64,000 bases of DNA from Acinetobacter sp. ANC 4169 (GCF_002135355.1 NZ_NEGE01000007.1:62001-126000), one strand, 5' to 3'. Shown: positions 1 through 10,923, counted from the first letter of the stretch. Notes: generated by a model not told the origin, from the letters alone. Made by a program: numbers and translations.

Positions 1-15
1 TGGAGAAGCCTAAGC

Positions 16-1092
16 TTAGCTTTCAGCCAACTGCTTATTTAACAATGGATAGTCGATATAGCCTGCTGCCACATCGGTTCCAATCATGTTTTCCAGCTTC
101 AATTCATTCAGTGCTTCATCTTCTACCAAACGCTCAAACAGGTCAGGATTGGCAATATAGGCTTTACCAAACGATACCGCTTCCGCTTTGCCTGAGCTCA
201 ATAATTCAAGCGCATCTTCACGGCTTAAACGCATATTGGCAATATACGGGACACCATTTGAACGTGCTTTCATTTCCAGACTGATGCTGTCTTCTGCCAA
301 GTATTCACGGGTAAAGAAGAAGGCAATTTTACGCTGACCCAACTGTTCCAGCACATAGCCAAAGGTTTCTTGTGGATTGGCATCGCCCATATCATGCTCA
401 TCGCCACGCGGTGCCAAATGCACGCCGACACGACCAGCGCCCCAGACTTCAATCAGGGCATCCACCACTTCAAGCAAGAAACGCGCACGGTTTTCAACCG
501 AACCACCATAAAGATCTGTACGTTTATTGGTTGAAGTTTGCAAGAATTGGTCAATCAGATAACCATTGGCAGCATGCAATTCCACACCGTCGAAACCCGC
601 AGCTTTGGCACGAATAGCAGACTGTTTATATTGCTCGGTAATCGCTTGAATTTCAGAGATTTCCAATGGACGAGGTATTACATATTCACGTTTTGGACGC
701 AGCAGGCTGACATAGCCGGCCTGTTGTACGGCACTTGCTGAAACTGGTGTTTCACCAGCTAAAAGATCAGGATGGGATACACGTCCCACATGCCACAATT
801 GCGCCACAATCAAACCGTCTTTGGCATGAACTGCATCTGTAACCAGTTTCCAGCCTTCTACCTGTGCATCGGTAAATAAGCCCGGAGTTTTTTCATAACC
901 ATTGGCTTCTTCTGAAATCACCGTTGCTTCAGAGATAATTAAACCTGCGCTGGCACGCTGTGCATAATATTCAGCCATCATCGCGGTTGGTACACGGTCA
1001 ACGGTGGCACGGCTACGCGTCAAAGGTGCCATCACCACGCGGTTTTTAAGTTTAAGCTCACCGAATTGAATTGGTGTTGAAAAATCTGTCAT
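16..1092 (-). CDS. Old yellow enzyme family FMN-dependent alkene reductase
   Basis: Cytoplasmic NAD(P)H:flavin oxidoreductase of the OYE/NemA family, which reduces activated C=C bonds and often nitro compounds or other electrophiles. At 358 aa it is the normal length. Visible motifs are an N-terminal VVMAPLTRSRA, the substrate-binding His/Asn pair in HAANGYLIDQF (about residues 173-183) and the conserved YGGSVENRARF. The start is taken as ATG at 1092, because an AGAGGA Shine-Dalgarno lies 7 nt upstream; a TTG three bases earlier is possible. An ArsR-type regulator ends 39 bp upstream on the same strand, so the two are probably one operon answering electrophile stress (inference). The natural substrate is unknown. 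Confidence 0.93.
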   Translation of the reverse strand: MTDFSTPIQFGELKLKNRVVMAPLTRSRATVDRVPTAMMAEYYAQRASAGLIISEATVISEEANGYEKTPGLFTDAQVEGWKLVTDAVHAKDGLIVAQLWHVGRVSHPDLLAGETPVSASAVQQAGYVSLLRPKREYVIPRPLEISEIQAITEQYKQSAIRAKAAGFDGVELHAANGYLIDQFLQTSTNKRTDLYGGSVENRARFLLEVVDALIEVWGAGRVGVHLAPRGDEHDMGDANPQETFGYVLEQLGQRKIAFFFTREYLAEDSISLEMKARSNGVPYIANMRLSREDALELLSSGKAEAVSFGKAYIANPDLFERLVEDEALNELKLENMIGTDVAAGYIDYPLLNKQLAES

Positions 1093-1131
1093 CAAGCAAT
1101 CCTCTTACAGCTTGCCCGGACCGATTGAAGT

Positions 1132-1434
1132 CTAAAGTGCATGCTGTAAATGTTGTAAAAATTCCTGTATCAGTGCCTCATTACGAGAAAAATAAGACCA
1201 TTGCCCATATTTGGTCACCTGAATCAGTCCTGCCTGTTGCAACACCGATAAATGATTCGACATGGTCGATTGGGAAATATCCGCGATTTTTTCGATATGC
1301 CCCGCACATACGCCACGACTAAAATCATCTCCACACTCTTCAGTGGAAATGAAACGCTTAGGTTCTTTTAAACATTGCAGAATCTGGCGTCTAATCGGGT
1401 TGGCTAAGGCTTTATAAATCGCTTCTGTGTCCAT
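1132..1434 (-). CDS. ArsR family winged-helix repressor
   Basis: A 100-aa ArsR/SmtB-type DNA-binding protein. The recognition region reads IADISQSTMSNHLSVLQQAG, followed by the wing VTKYGQWSYFSR. It lacks a classical ArsR metal-binding CxC in the recognition helix but has three cysteines (21, 34, 43). Cys34 and Cys43 flank a short insert (CGDDFSRGVC), a plausible redox or electrophile sensor rather than a metal site (inference). It precedes the alkene reductase in an apparent operon and has a palindromic operator-like cluster just upstream of its start, which suggests autorepression. Confidence 0.9.
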   Translation of the reverse strand: MDTEAIYKALANPIRRQILQCLKEPKRFISTEECGDDFSRGVCAGHIEKIADISQSTMSNHLSVLQQAGLIQVTKYGQWSYFSRNEALIQEFLQHLQHAL

Positions 1435-1478
1435 CTCATTTCACTCATATTGATGATCAGCACCTTAGCAAAAATCAT

Positions 1479-1527
1479 TATATCGGATTTATTCGATATT
1501 AATATCGAAAATTATCGATATTATGAG
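1479..1527 (-). promoter_or_regulatory. Palindromic operator cluster upstream of the ArsR gene
   Basis: Directly seen: a perfect 18-bp palindrome TTCGATATTAATATCGAA at 1492-1509 and a second ATCGATAT at 1514-1521, with a further TATCGGA half at 1481-1487. Repeated TCGATA half-sites about 45-95 bp upstream of the regulator start suit a winged-helix ArsR dimer and would overlap the promoter of the regulator-reductase operon. That the ArsR protein binds here is inferred from position only. Confidence 0.6.
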
Positions 1528-1624
1528 TCATTTTGTAAATTGCTGTAATCTTGTACGACTTCAGATCATTCTAGCATTGTCTGATCAAGCTGTTTTATGC
1601 ATGCGCATCAGCAAATTTTAAAGT

Positions 1625-1654
1625 TAAAAAAACAGAGGACCGGCCTCTGTTTTT
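1625..1654 (-). terminator. Intrinsic terminator of prfB
   Basis: Stem ACAGAGG/CCTCTGT with a 5-nt loop and an A tract that becomes a U tract on the minus strand, 13 bp after the prfB stop. The flanking T tract would also let it work on the plus strand. Confidence 0.8.
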
Positions 1655-1666
1655 CAAGCAATAAAC

Positions 1667-2762
1667 TTATAGGCCCTGTTTTAAACTGGCTTCAATAAAT
1701 TTATCCAGGTCACCATCCAGTACTGCACCCGTATTCGAGCTTTCCACACTGGTACGCAAGTCTTTAATACGTGAGTCATCCAGTACGTATGAACGAATCT
1801 GGCTACCCCAACCGATATCGGACTTGGTATCTTCCAGTGCCTGCGCAGCATCGGTACGCTTTTTCATCTCTAATTCATAGAGTTTGGCACGTAACTGTTT
1901 CCACGCATGATCACGGTTGGCATGTTGTGAACGCTGGTTCTGACACGCCACCACAATCCCTGTTGGTGCATGGGTTAAACGTACCGCAGAATCGGTTTTG
2001 TTAATATGCTGACCACCCGCACCCGATGCACGGTAAGTATCGGTACGGACATCTGCCGGATTGATGTCAATTTCAATGTTGTCATCAATTTCAGGTGATA
2101 CAAAAACTGCCGAGAATGAAGTATGACGACGGTTACCCGAGTCAAATGGTGATTTACGCACTAAACGGTGAACACCGGATTCGGTACGCAACCAGCCATA
2201 GGCATACTCGCCTTCAACACGGATTGTTGCAGATTTAATACCCGCAACATCCCCGTCAGATTCTTCCATCAATTCTGCTTTAAAGCCGTGGCGTTCAATC
2301 CAGCGCATATACATACGAAGCAGCATGGAAGCCCAGTCCTGCGCTTCTGTACCACCCGAACCGGCCTGAATTTCCACATAGCACGGGTTCGGATCCATTG
2401 GGTTACTGAACATACGACGGAATTCAAGTTTTGCCAGTTCCGATTCAGACGCGTCCAATTCTGCTTGTACATCTTCAAGCAAGCTTTCGTCGTCTGCTTC
2501 AACCGCTAAATCAAGCAACGCTTGCGCATCTTCAAGCTGAGAGGCTAAACCTTCTAGAACGTTGATGACGTTTTCAAGCTCGCCTTTTTCTTTGGCCATG
2601 GCTTGAGCACGACTTTGGTCATTCCAGATCGCAGGATCTTCCAGTTCACGCAGAACCTCTTCTAAACGCTCTTTTTTCAGATCGTAGTCAAAGATACCCC
2701 CGTAATGTTAGACCACGGTCGTTTAAGTCTTTTAATTGGTTTAGATAAGGATTAATTTCCAC
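1667..2762 (-). CDS. prfB: Peptide chain release factor 2 (programmed +1 frameshift)
   Basis: RF2 recognises UAA and UGA and releases the peptide. The catalytic GGQ is in [16 protein letters not shown] and the stop-codon-reading SPF in [11 protein letters not shown]. The gene is split: the first 24 codons start with GTG at 2762 and end CTT TGA C, with the in-frame TGA at 2688-2690. An internal Shine-Dalgarno-like CGGGGG lies just upstream of the slip site. Skipping one base (2690) joins frame two from 2689 to the stop at 1667, giving 364 aa against about 365 in E. coli. This is the classical autoregulatory frameshift: low RF2 lets the ribosome slip and make more RF2. A simple ORF call would wrongly begin inside the gene at 2599. 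Confidence 0.97.
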
Positions 2763-3180
2763 GTGAATTACTCTCAATCAGAATATTAGGCTTAAATAGC
2801 CGGCAATTATAACACAGAGCATGGATGCAGTTTAGCGCGCTTTAATTCAATAACAATTGAGCAAATAGTGAATAAAAACAGCTGTTCAAAAACACTTACT
2901 TTGTAGGGTATTTTTAAGATTCAAATCATTTTTATGTTACAAAATACTCGGTTTTTTATGTAAAAAACGTCTAAACTCATAAAAACTCCATAATTTTAAT
3001 AAAACAAAACATTTGAATAATTATTTTTATTTCAATAACTTAAATTATTAAAATTACATAACATTACGTTGGAAACATTTCTGTAACCCTAGATGGATTG
3101 ACCTAAGTTTGTTTTGGTCTAGACTGAAAGTTGTAACAAAAAATGTATTATTTTTAACCAAAATTTGAGGGGTAGTATCC
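2763..3180. other. Intergenic region between prfB and the first porin
   Basis: AT-rich 418 bp with no supported gene. It separates divergent units: the prfB start at 2762 and the porin start at 3181. The only signal I can support is the candidate porin promoter at 3098-3125; the middle (about 2860-3060) shows nothing recognisable. Confidence 0.6.
3098..3125 (+). promoter_or_regulatory. Candidate sigma-70 promoter of the first porin
   Basis: TTGACC (3098-3103), a 16-bp spacer and TAGACT (3120-3125), about 55 bp before the porin start. Consensus match only; the start site is not proven. Confidence 0.45.
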
Positions 3181-3969
3181 ATGAAAAAATTAGCCATTGC
3201 TTCAGCACTTCTTTCTGCTCTAGCAGTTACAGGTACAGCCAATGCCTACCAAGCCGAAGTCGGTGCAGCAGCAGCTTATATTGATCCAGACAATGGCAGC
3301 TCAGGTAGTGCTTTCGGTGTAGATGGTACTTATTACTTTAACCCCGTTCAAACTCGTAATGCGCCACTTGCAGAAGCAGCATTCCTTGACCGTGCCAGCA
3401 ACGTTAATGCGCACGCAACATTTGCTGATCGTGGTGACGTAGATGACAACACTTATGGTGTAGGTGCTGAAGTCTATGTTCCAAACTCAGATTTTTATAT
3501 TGGTGGTGATGTAAGCCGTAACAATACTGAATACCGTGATGTATTAGGTCAAAAGTATGACTTCGATACGACTTATTATTCTGCTGAAGTCGGTTACCTT
3601 CCAGCACCAGGCTTGCTCATTGCTGCGGGTGTGAAAGGTTGGGACAACGACAATGACGATGGTGTAGATCCAACACTTCGTGCCAAATACGTGACTCAAC
3701 TCAGCAATGGTAAAGACATCAACCTTGAAGCAGGTGCATCATTTGGTGATCTAGATGAGTTCAATCTTGCTGCCGATTACTTCATCGATAAAACACTCAG
3801 CGTTGGTGCTGACTACTACAACAACGACTTAACTGATCAAAATGAATTTGGCATTAATGCCCGTAAATTCTTTACTGAGCAAGTAAGTCTTGAAGGTCGA
3901 GTTGGTTTCGGTGAAGTGGGTAATAACGACTACAACTCATTCGGTGTAGCTGCCAAATACCGCTTCTAA
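3181..3969 (+). CDS. Omp33-36-like outer-membrane porin (copy 1)
   Basis: A 262-aa outer-membrane beta-barrel of the Acinetobacter Omp33-36-like porin family, expected to allow passive diffusion of small solutes. A signal peptide (MKKLAIASALLSALAVTGTANA) is cleaved before YQAEVG. The family hallmark PLAEAAFLDRASN follows at about residues 60-72, then alternating amphipathic strands and the C-terminal Phe of YRF for Bam-dependent insertion. GAGGGG lies just upstream of the start. It is followed by its own terminator and by a paralogue in the same orientation. Codon use is that of a highly expressed gene, richer in C-ending codons than its neighbour. Confidence 0.85.
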   Translation: MKKLAIASALLSALAVTGTANAYQAEVGAAAAYIDPDNGSSGSAFGVDGTYYFNPVQTRNAPLAEAAFLDRASNVNAHATFADRGDVDDNTYGVGAEVYVPNSDFYIGGDVSRNNTEYRDVLGQKYDFDTTYYSAEVGYLPAPGLLIAAGVKGWDNDNDDGVDPTLRAKYVTQLSNGKDINLEAGASFGDLDEFNLAADYFIDKTLSVGADYYNNDLTDQNEFGINARKFFTEQVSLEGRVGFGEVGNNDYNSFGVAAKYRF

Positions 3970-4000
3970 GCACTTCTTAAATTAAATAATTTTCATGAAA

Positions 4001-4028
4001 TGGCCCATCTTCGGATGGGTCATTTTTT
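4001..4028 (+). terminator. Intrinsic terminator of porin copy 1
   Basis: TGGCCCATC/GATGGGTCA stem with a stable TTCG tetraloop and a run of seven T, 31 bp after the porin stop. Confidence 0.9.
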
Positions 4029-4064
4029 TGTTCTGAAATAAAGCATTGAGATAAAAAATGCACA

Positions 4065-4092
4065 TTGACTGTGCGATTATTTAATATACAAT
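4065..4092 (+). promoter_or_regulatory. Candidate sigma-70 promoter of porin copy 2
   Basis: TTGACT (4065-4070), 16-bp spacer, TACAAT (4087-4092), 60 bp before the start codon and downstream of the copy 1 terminator. It indicates that the two porins are expressed separately. Confidence 0.55.
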
Positions 4093-4152
4093 TTGTTACA
4101 ACTATAAGATAAAACTATACAGAATCACTTTTATAACGATGGGGAAAATTAA

Positions 4153-4953
4153 ATGCTTAAAAAAATTGCTCTTGCTACAGCACTTCTTGCTGGTCTGGGA
4201 ACTGCTCACGCTTACCAAGCTGAAATTAATGGGGGCTATGAAAATACTGATATTGATAATGTAGGTGATTTAGATACTTTCTTTATCAATGGTAAATATT
4301 ATCTAAATGGAGCTCAAGTTAAAGGGGCACCTCTAGCTGAAGCTGCTTTTATGAGTAAAGCTAGTAATATTGGTTTAGGTTATGCCAATGCAAGTGGCGA
4401 TGGGGATGAAGACATTGATGTAATGGGCATTAGCGGAGAATTCTATATTCCAAATACACAATTTTATGTAAGTGGCGCACTTAATAAAGTCGATTTTGCA
4501 GATGAAGATAATACCGGCTATGCCCTAGAACTAGGCTATTTACCAATTAATGGTTTACTGGTTGCTGCTGGTATTGCAAAAGAAAATGTTGATCCTGTTC
4601 AAGTTGCGAATTATGGTTTCACAACAAACTTTTTAAATGCATTAACTGTAGGTGAAGATACAGCTGTTTCTTTACGTGCAAAATATGTGACTCAAATTGG
4701 TAATCATTTTGCCAACTTTGAAGGCTTAACTTATTTTGGAGATGAAACTGCATATCGTCTAGGTGCAGACCTTTACCTCGATCCTACACTGAGTGTTGGT
4801 ATTTCCTTCGCTGACTCAACTATTGAAGATTCGGATACCATTTTCAGTATTCGTGGTCAGAAATTCTTTACTCCAGCCATTGCTGCAGGTATTAATTACA
4901 CGACTACTGATGGTGCGGACTCTTTTGGAATCAACGGTACTTTCCGCTTCTAA
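4153..4953 (+). CDS. Omp33-36-like outer-membrane porin (copy 2)
   Basis: A 266-aa paralogue of the preceding porin, with signal peptide MLKKIALATALLAGLGTAHA then YQAEINGG, the hallmark PLAEAAFMSKASN, and a final barrel strand ending FRF. Its C-terminal part (FFTPAIAAGINYTTTDGA) looks closer, from memory, to Omp33-36 of A. baumannii than copy 1 does. Its codons are clearly more A/T-ending than those of copy 1, which suggests lower expression or a separate history. It has its own promoter and a terminator shared with recJ. Substrate is not evident. Confidence 0.85.
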   Translation: MLKKIALATALLAGLGTAHAYQAEINGGYENTDIDNVGDLDTFFINGKYYLNGAQVKGAPLAEAAFMSKASNIGLGYANASGDGDEDIDVMGISGEFYIPNTQFYVSGALNKVDFADEDNTGYALELGYLPINGLLVAAGIAKENVDPVQVANYGFTTNFLNALTVGEDTAVSLRAKYVTQIGNHFANFEGLTYFGDETAYRLGADLYLDPTLSVGISFADSTIEDSDTIFSIRGQKFFTPAIAAGINYTTTDGADSFGINGTFRF

Positions 4954-4970
4954 GCTTTAAGATTAAAAAC

Positions 4971-4997
4971 AAAAACCGCTCAATTGAGCGGTTTTTT
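4971..4997. terminator. Bidirectional terminator between porin copy 2 and recJ
   Basis: AACCGCTC/GAGCGGTT stem flanked by A and T tracts, so it can stop the plus-strand porin and the minus-strand recJ transcripts. Confidence 0.9.
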
Positions 4998-6699
4998 ATT
5001 GTTCCAAATGGATCACGCGTAGCTGTAAGCTGACGTTGCCATTAAATTCATTTTTATCTATTTCATAGACCAGTCGTACACTGCCCTGCATGGCATCAAA
5101 TTCAAATTTGTCTCGCGCATTAAAGGCAATGGCTTCTACAATTTGACCATTTTGCAAAGCCAGACGCAGCTTTAAATGCATTTCTTTCAGCCAGCGATAA
5201 TCCAGAACCTTGAATACCCCTTCAAAAATCGGCGATGGGAATTTTTGTCCCCAAGGGGTTAAATTTTGCAGAAAATCGACGGTTTCAATATGAAAATGTT
5301 CTGTCGGTAATTCGCCATCGGTCCATAAAGTGGCGTGAAACAGTGACTCATCCATGTTTGAGATTAAAGCTTCAAAGGCCTGCTTAAATTCATCAAAATG
5401 CTGTTTTTGAATGGTCAAACCCGCAGCAGCGGCATGTCCGCCAAAATGACTGACCAAATGCGGATACTGTTCGGCAATCATTTCAATGGCATCACGTATA
5501 TGCACACCTTCTATGGAGCGGGCCGAGCCTTTAATATGAATGCCGTCTTCATCTGCCGCAAAAACAATACTGGGACGGTGAAACTGTTCTTTCAGGCGAC
5601 CGGCCACAATACCAATCACCCCCTGATGCCAATGTGGTTCAAACAGAATTAACGCAGCAGGCAAATGCTCTTGATCCAGCTCGAGCTGGGTAAGTTCAGA
5701 TAAAGCTTCTTGCTTCATCTGGGTCTCGACCTGACGGCGTTCAGTGTTTAACTGATTTAATTGTTGAGCCAAGGGATAGGCTGTTTGCAGATCGGCAGCC
5801 AGCAGACACTCAATGCCAATATCCATGGTTTCCATACGTCCGGCGGCATTAATACGCGGACCAAGCACGAAACCCAGATCTTGAGCCTTTAAGGAGGCAG
5901 GATCACGCCCGGCGATATCCAGTAATGCACTAATCCCTGCACGACACTGATTTTGCTGAATACGCTTTACCCCAGCATCGACCAAAATGCGATTGTTATA
6001 ATCCAGGCTTGCAACATCGGCATAAGTCCCCAGTGCAACCAAGTCCAAATATTGGGCAACTTTAGCAGTGGACTTGCCTAATTGACTGCGATAACTGGAT
6101 AAATTAGCGAGCAGGTAAAATGCCACCCCTACTCCAGCCAAAGCTTTGCTGGGGAATTCACAGCCCAACTGGTTCGGATTGACCACAGCTTCTGCTTTAG
6201 GGGTTTCTTTGGTAGTTAAGTGATGATCGGTAATAATCACCTGCATACCATGCGCTTGAGCCTGTTCCACCCCGGTATGGCTGGAAATGCCATTATCTAC
6301 TGTAATTAACAAATCTGGCTGAAAAGTTTTAAAAGCCAAATCGGCAATTTTAGGTGTTAAACCATAGCCATATTTAAAACGGTCCGGTACCAGATACTGA
6401 ACATCAGCCCCCATATCCCGCAGCGCTAGAATCATCAACGCCGTGCTGGTGGCACCATCGGCATCATAATCACCGACAATCACAATTTTCTTTTGCTGAT
6501 CAATGGCTAAGTCAATCAGCAGAATCGCTTGCTCTAAACCTTTCATGGTCGGCGCTAAAAGATGCTTCAATTTCAGTTCTAGTTCTTGTTCTGATTGCAC
6601 ACCGCGGCGCGCTAATATTTGCGCAATAAACGGCGACACGCCCTGAAAGTTTTCAGGGCGTGTAATAAACGGTCGTTGCTGAATCAGTGTTTTTGGCAT
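4996..6699 (-). CDS. recJ: Single-stranded-DNA-specific 5'-3' exonuclease RecJ
   Basis: RecJ degrades single-stranded DNA 5' to 3' in recombination (RecF pathway) and mismatch repair. DHH phosphoesterase motifs are clear: GDYDADGATSTAL (motif I), TVDNGISS (II), ITDHHLTT (the DHH) and VVNPNQ. The DHHA1 half carries GRINAAGRM and SHFGGHAAAAGL. The chosen ATG at 6699 gives 567 aa and overlaps the pdxH stop by one base (TAATG), a translational-coupling arrangement. An upstream in-frame GTG at 6726 would add nine residues but lies inside pdxH. RecJ and PdxH have no direct functional link; co-transcription is the likely reason for the layout. Confidence 0.96.
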   Translation of the reverse strand: MPKTLIQQRPFITRPENFQGVSPFIAQILARRGVQSEQELELKLKHLLAPTMKGLEQAILLIDLAIDQQKKIVIVGDYDADGATSTALMILALRDMGADVQYLVPDRFKYGYGLTPKIADLAFKTFQPDLLITVDNGISSHTGVEQAQAHGMQVIITDHHLTTKETPKAEAVVNPNQLGCEFPSKALAGVGVAFYLLANLSSYRSQLGKSTAKVAQYLDLVALGTYADVASLDYNNRILVDAGVKRIQQNQCRAGISALLDIAGRDPASLKAQDLGFVLGPRINAAGRMETMDIGIECLLAADLQTAYPLAQQLNQLNTERRQVETQMKQEALSELTQLELDQEHLPAALILFEPHWHQGVIGIVAGRLKEQFHRPSIVFAADEDGIHIKGSARSIEGVHIRDAIEMIAEQYPHLVSHFGGHAAAAGLTIQKQHFDEFKQAFEALISNMDESLFHATLWTDGELPTEHFHIETVDFLQNLTPWGQKFPSPIFEGVFKVLDYRWLKEMHLKLRLALQNGQIVEAIAFNARDKFEFDAMQGSVRLVYEIDKNEFNGNVSLQLRVIHLEQ

Positions 6700-7355
6700 T
6701 AAGGCATGAGTCTTTGTAATTTCCACTTAGTGTCGATTCTTTCATAACTCAAGCGGTCATGTAAACGGTTTGGACGACCTTGCCAGAACTCATAATAATC
6801 TGGCGTTAAGCGATAGCCGCCCCAGAATACCGGTTTAGCCAGAACAGCTTTGTCATTGACCTGATTGTGCAAAATTTGAAAACGCGACTGTAATTCTTCA
6901 CGGCTGGCAATCACTCCGCTTTGCGGGGTACTGATATGCGCTGCAATCTGGCTATCGCGTGGGCGTTTATGATAATACTCGGTCGATTCTTCTAAAGAGA
7001 TTTTCTCAACCCGGCCACCAACACGGATTTGACGTTCTTGCTCCGGCCAATAGAACAGCAATTCGGCATAAGGATTTTCTGCCAAATCCAGGCCTTTTTG
7101 GCTGTCGTAATTGGTATAAAAATCATAACCTGCTTCAGTCGCACCACGTAACAATACGGTACGCACATGCGGACGGCCTTGTGCATTGGCAGTTGCCAAT
7201 GACATGGCATAGGGTTCATGCAGTTTCGCTTCTAAAGCATGGTTAAACCAATTTAAGAATTGCTCATGCGGGTTTTCAGTCACATGAGTTTCATCTAATT
7301 CCCCTTTTTGGTAACTTAAGCGCAGTTCGCTTAAGTCTTTAATCACATCATTCAT
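6699..7355 (-). CDS. pdxH: Pyridoxamine/pyridoxine 5'-phosphate oxidase
   Basis: FMN-dependent oxidase that makes pyridoxal 5'-phosphate from PNP or PMP; cytoplasmic. Its 218 aa is the family length. FMN-binding segments include RPHVRTVLLRG and FYTNYDSQKG, then the pattern QERQIRVGGRVEKI. The C-terminal block ends FWQGRPNRLHDRL followed by WKLQRLMP, typical of the PdxH C-terminal dimerisation region. It lies 9 bp after glmM on the same strand and overlaps recJ by one base, so glmM-pdxH-recJ is a probable operon. Confidence 0.97.
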   Translation of the reverse strand: MNDVIKDLSELRLSYQKGELDETHVTENPHEQFLNWFNHALEAKLHEPYAMSLATANAQGRPHVRTVLLRGATEAGYDFYTNYDSQKGLDLAENPYAELLFYWPEQERQIRVGGRVEKISLEESTEYYHKRPRDSQIAAHISTPQSGVIASREELQSRFQILHNQVNDKAVLAKPVFWGGYRLTPDYYEFWQGRPNRLHDRLSYERIDTKWKLQRLMP

Positions 7356-7364
7356 ATGCTTACC

Positions 7365-8696
7365 TTAAGCTGCATTGGCACGTACACAATCTGCAAGCTG
7401 ATTGGCCAAATCGGTCACTTCCTGAAGATTGTCGCCTTCTACCATCACTCGAATGACCGGCTCTGTTCCTGATTTACGAATCAGTAAACGACCACGGCCC
7501 TTCAATTGTTCTGCAGCCTGATCAAATTCAGCCACCAATGCCGGCACAGAATACGGATCAAACATTTCCGCCAGACGCACATTGACCAATACATTCGGTA
7601 ATAGGGTAAAACCTTCAACCAGTTCATGCAGGGCTTTTTGTTGCTCGACCATCACGGTCAATACCTGTAATGCCGCAATAATGGCATCGCCCGTGGTGCT
7701 CTTGTCTAAAGTCAGAATATGCCCTGAAGGTTCACCACCAATTACCCAGCCATTTTCATCCAAAGCTTGCAAGACATAACGGTCACCCACGCTGGCACGT
7801 ACAAATGGAACTTGGGCTTTTTCCAAAGCCAGTTCAAGCGCCATATTGCTCATGACCGTACCGACAATACCCGCAGGTTTGTTTTTACCCTGAGTCGCCA
7901 AAATATACAGGATATGGTCGCCAGTGATTTGCTCACCGTTTTTATCCACCATAATTACGCGGTCTGCATCGCCATCAAAGGCAATACCCAAATCTGCCTG
8001 ATGTTCAAGCACTGCTTTTTGCAGGTTTTCCGGATGGGTTGAACCACAGTCTTGATTGATATTTAAACCATCTGGCTCGTTATAAAGGGCCACAACTTTG
8101 GCACCCAGTTCTTTAAATACCGATGGTCCCACGTTATAGGCAGCACCATTGGCACAGTCCACCACAATTTTTAAGTTACTCAGGTCAAAATGGTACGGGA
8201 AAGTCGATTTACAGAATTCAATATAACGGCCATTGGCATCTTTCACACGCACACTTTTACCCAGGTTTGCGGTATCTTCAATCTTTAACTCTTTTTCCAG
8301 TTCCTGGTTAATCGCATCTTGAATCTCATCGGGCAGTTTCTTGCCTTCGCTAGAGAAGAACTTGATTCCATTATCAAAATAAGGATTATGTGAAGCTGAA
8401 ATCACAATACCCAGGCTGGCATGTAAAGCACGGGTTAAATGGGCAATTGCAGGCGTAGGTAACGGGCCAAGCAAATGCACATACACGCCCGCCGCATTTA
8501 AACCCGCCTGTAATGCAGATTCTAGAATATAGCCCGATAAACGGGTATCTTTACCTAAAACAACAATCGGTTTTTTCTTATTACTGAATTGTTTTAAAAC
8601 TTTACCTGCAGCAAAACCCAACTTCAGGGCAAATTCAGGTGTAATCGGAAGTTCCCCAAACTTTCCACGAATTCCATCTGTTCCAAAATAACTCAT
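7365..8696 (-). CDS. glmM: Phosphoglucosamine mutase
   Basis: Converts glucosamine-6-phosphate to glucosamine-1-phosphate for UDP-GlcNAc, the precursor of peptidoglycan and lipid A. The phosphorylated serine is Ser102 in [15 protein letters not shown]. The metal-binding loop is DGDADR, the sugar-binding loop GGEPSGH, and the phosphate-binding C-terminal domain has [15 protein letters not shown]. At 443 aa it is full length. It heads the glmM-pdxH-recJ run. Confidence 0.98.
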   Translation of the reverse strand: MSYFGTDGIRGKFGELPITPEFALKLGFAAGKVLKQFSNKKKPIVVLGKDTRLSGYILESALQAGLNAAGVYVHLLGPLPTPAIAHLTRALHASLGIVISASHNPYFDNGIKFFSSEGKKLPDEIQDAINQELEKELKIEDTANLGKSVRVKDANGRYIEFCKSTFPYHFDLSNLKIVVDCANGAAYNVGPSVFKELGAKVVALYNEPDGLNINQDCGSTHPENLQKAVLEHQADLGIAFDGDADRVIMVDKNGEQITGDHILYILATQGKNKPAGIVGTVMSNMALELALEKAQVPFVRASVGDRYVLQALDENGWVIGGEPSGHILTLDKSTTGDAIIAALQVLTVMVEQQKALHELVEGFTLLPNVLVNVRLAEMFDPYSVPALVAEFDQAAEQLKGRGRLLIRKSGTEPVIRVMVEGDNLQEVTDLANQLADCVRANAA

Positions 8697-8770
8697 TCTT
8701 TACTCACTTCTTATACATGTAGATGGGATTTATCATCCAATTTTAGTCTCAATTACTTTACACCAAAATC

Positions 8771-8800
8771 AAAAAAGCCGTCATATAAATGACGGCTTTT
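8771..8800 (-). terminator. Intrinsic terminator of guaB
   Basis: AAAAGCCGTCAT/ATGACGGCTTTT hairpin 22 bp beyond the guaB stop, with an A tract giving the minus-strand U run. Confidence 0.88.
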
Positions 8801-8821
8801 CCTGACTTTGATTACTAAAAA

Positions 8822-10315
<1,494 letters not shown>

Positions 10316-10461
10316 CTATTATAAACAAAAAAAACAGTTTTATTCATGCTAATTTCAAACAGCAATGCAAAATAAATTTACATTGCTGAATATCGGCCAA
10401 ATTTTTTATTAAAAAACAGTGATTTTAATGCATACGCATGTAAATTTGAGTTGGTGCTCGA

Positions 10462-10827
10462 TTAGCAGACCTGATCAAAATTTTCATCATTGGTCGACTC
10501 AAAAGATTCAAGCGGCACAAAGGCAATCATGTTATGCGCCCGTCTTGCCTTATTGCACTGTGCATCGGCAATTTGCACTTCTTTACAAGAGGAACTGCGT
10601 GCCTCATACATGCCACAACTGACCTGCTTGCCTATTTCACCGCTCAGGGCAATACAGCGCGGATTTTTTTGATTGGTTCCCGCCATACACGAATACACTG
10701 CTGTTACAGGTTCCGTATAGTTTTCGGGCATGACCAGCCCTTCTGCCCAATAAAATGAAACGCGAAAATAGGCGCAGCACGCGCCACAACTTAAACAGGC
10801 ATCCTGAGTCGGTACTTGAGACAACAT
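10462..10827 (-). CDS. YkgJ family Cys-cluster protein
   Basis: A 121-aa protein of the YkgJ/UPF0153 zinc- or iron-chelating family. The N-terminal CLSCGACC and later cysteines in a CxxxxR...GKQVSCGMYEARSSSC context form the typical cluster. Family function is unproven; a role in metal binding is inferred from the cysteines. It ends 173 bp before guaB, with no close operon partner. Confidence 0.85.
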   Translation of the reverse strand: MLSQVPTQDACLSCGACCAYFRVSFYWAEGLVMPENYTEPVTAVYSCMAGTNQKNPRCIALSGEIGKQVSCGMYEARSSSCKEVQIADAQCNKARRAHNMIAFVPLESFESTNDENFDQVC

Positions 10828-10923
10828 TCTTATAAGTTCTCGTCATCTAACATATTTTTTAGTGCGAAAATCTTAAAAAATGTTGCGCTTTAACTCAAGC
10901 TTTTTTCATCTATTTAAGATTTA

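Noticed and set aside
6700..6726. GTG 6726 as recJ start
   Set aside because: Would overlap pdxH by 28 bp; ATG 6699 forms a TAATG junction with the pdxH stop and matches the family better.
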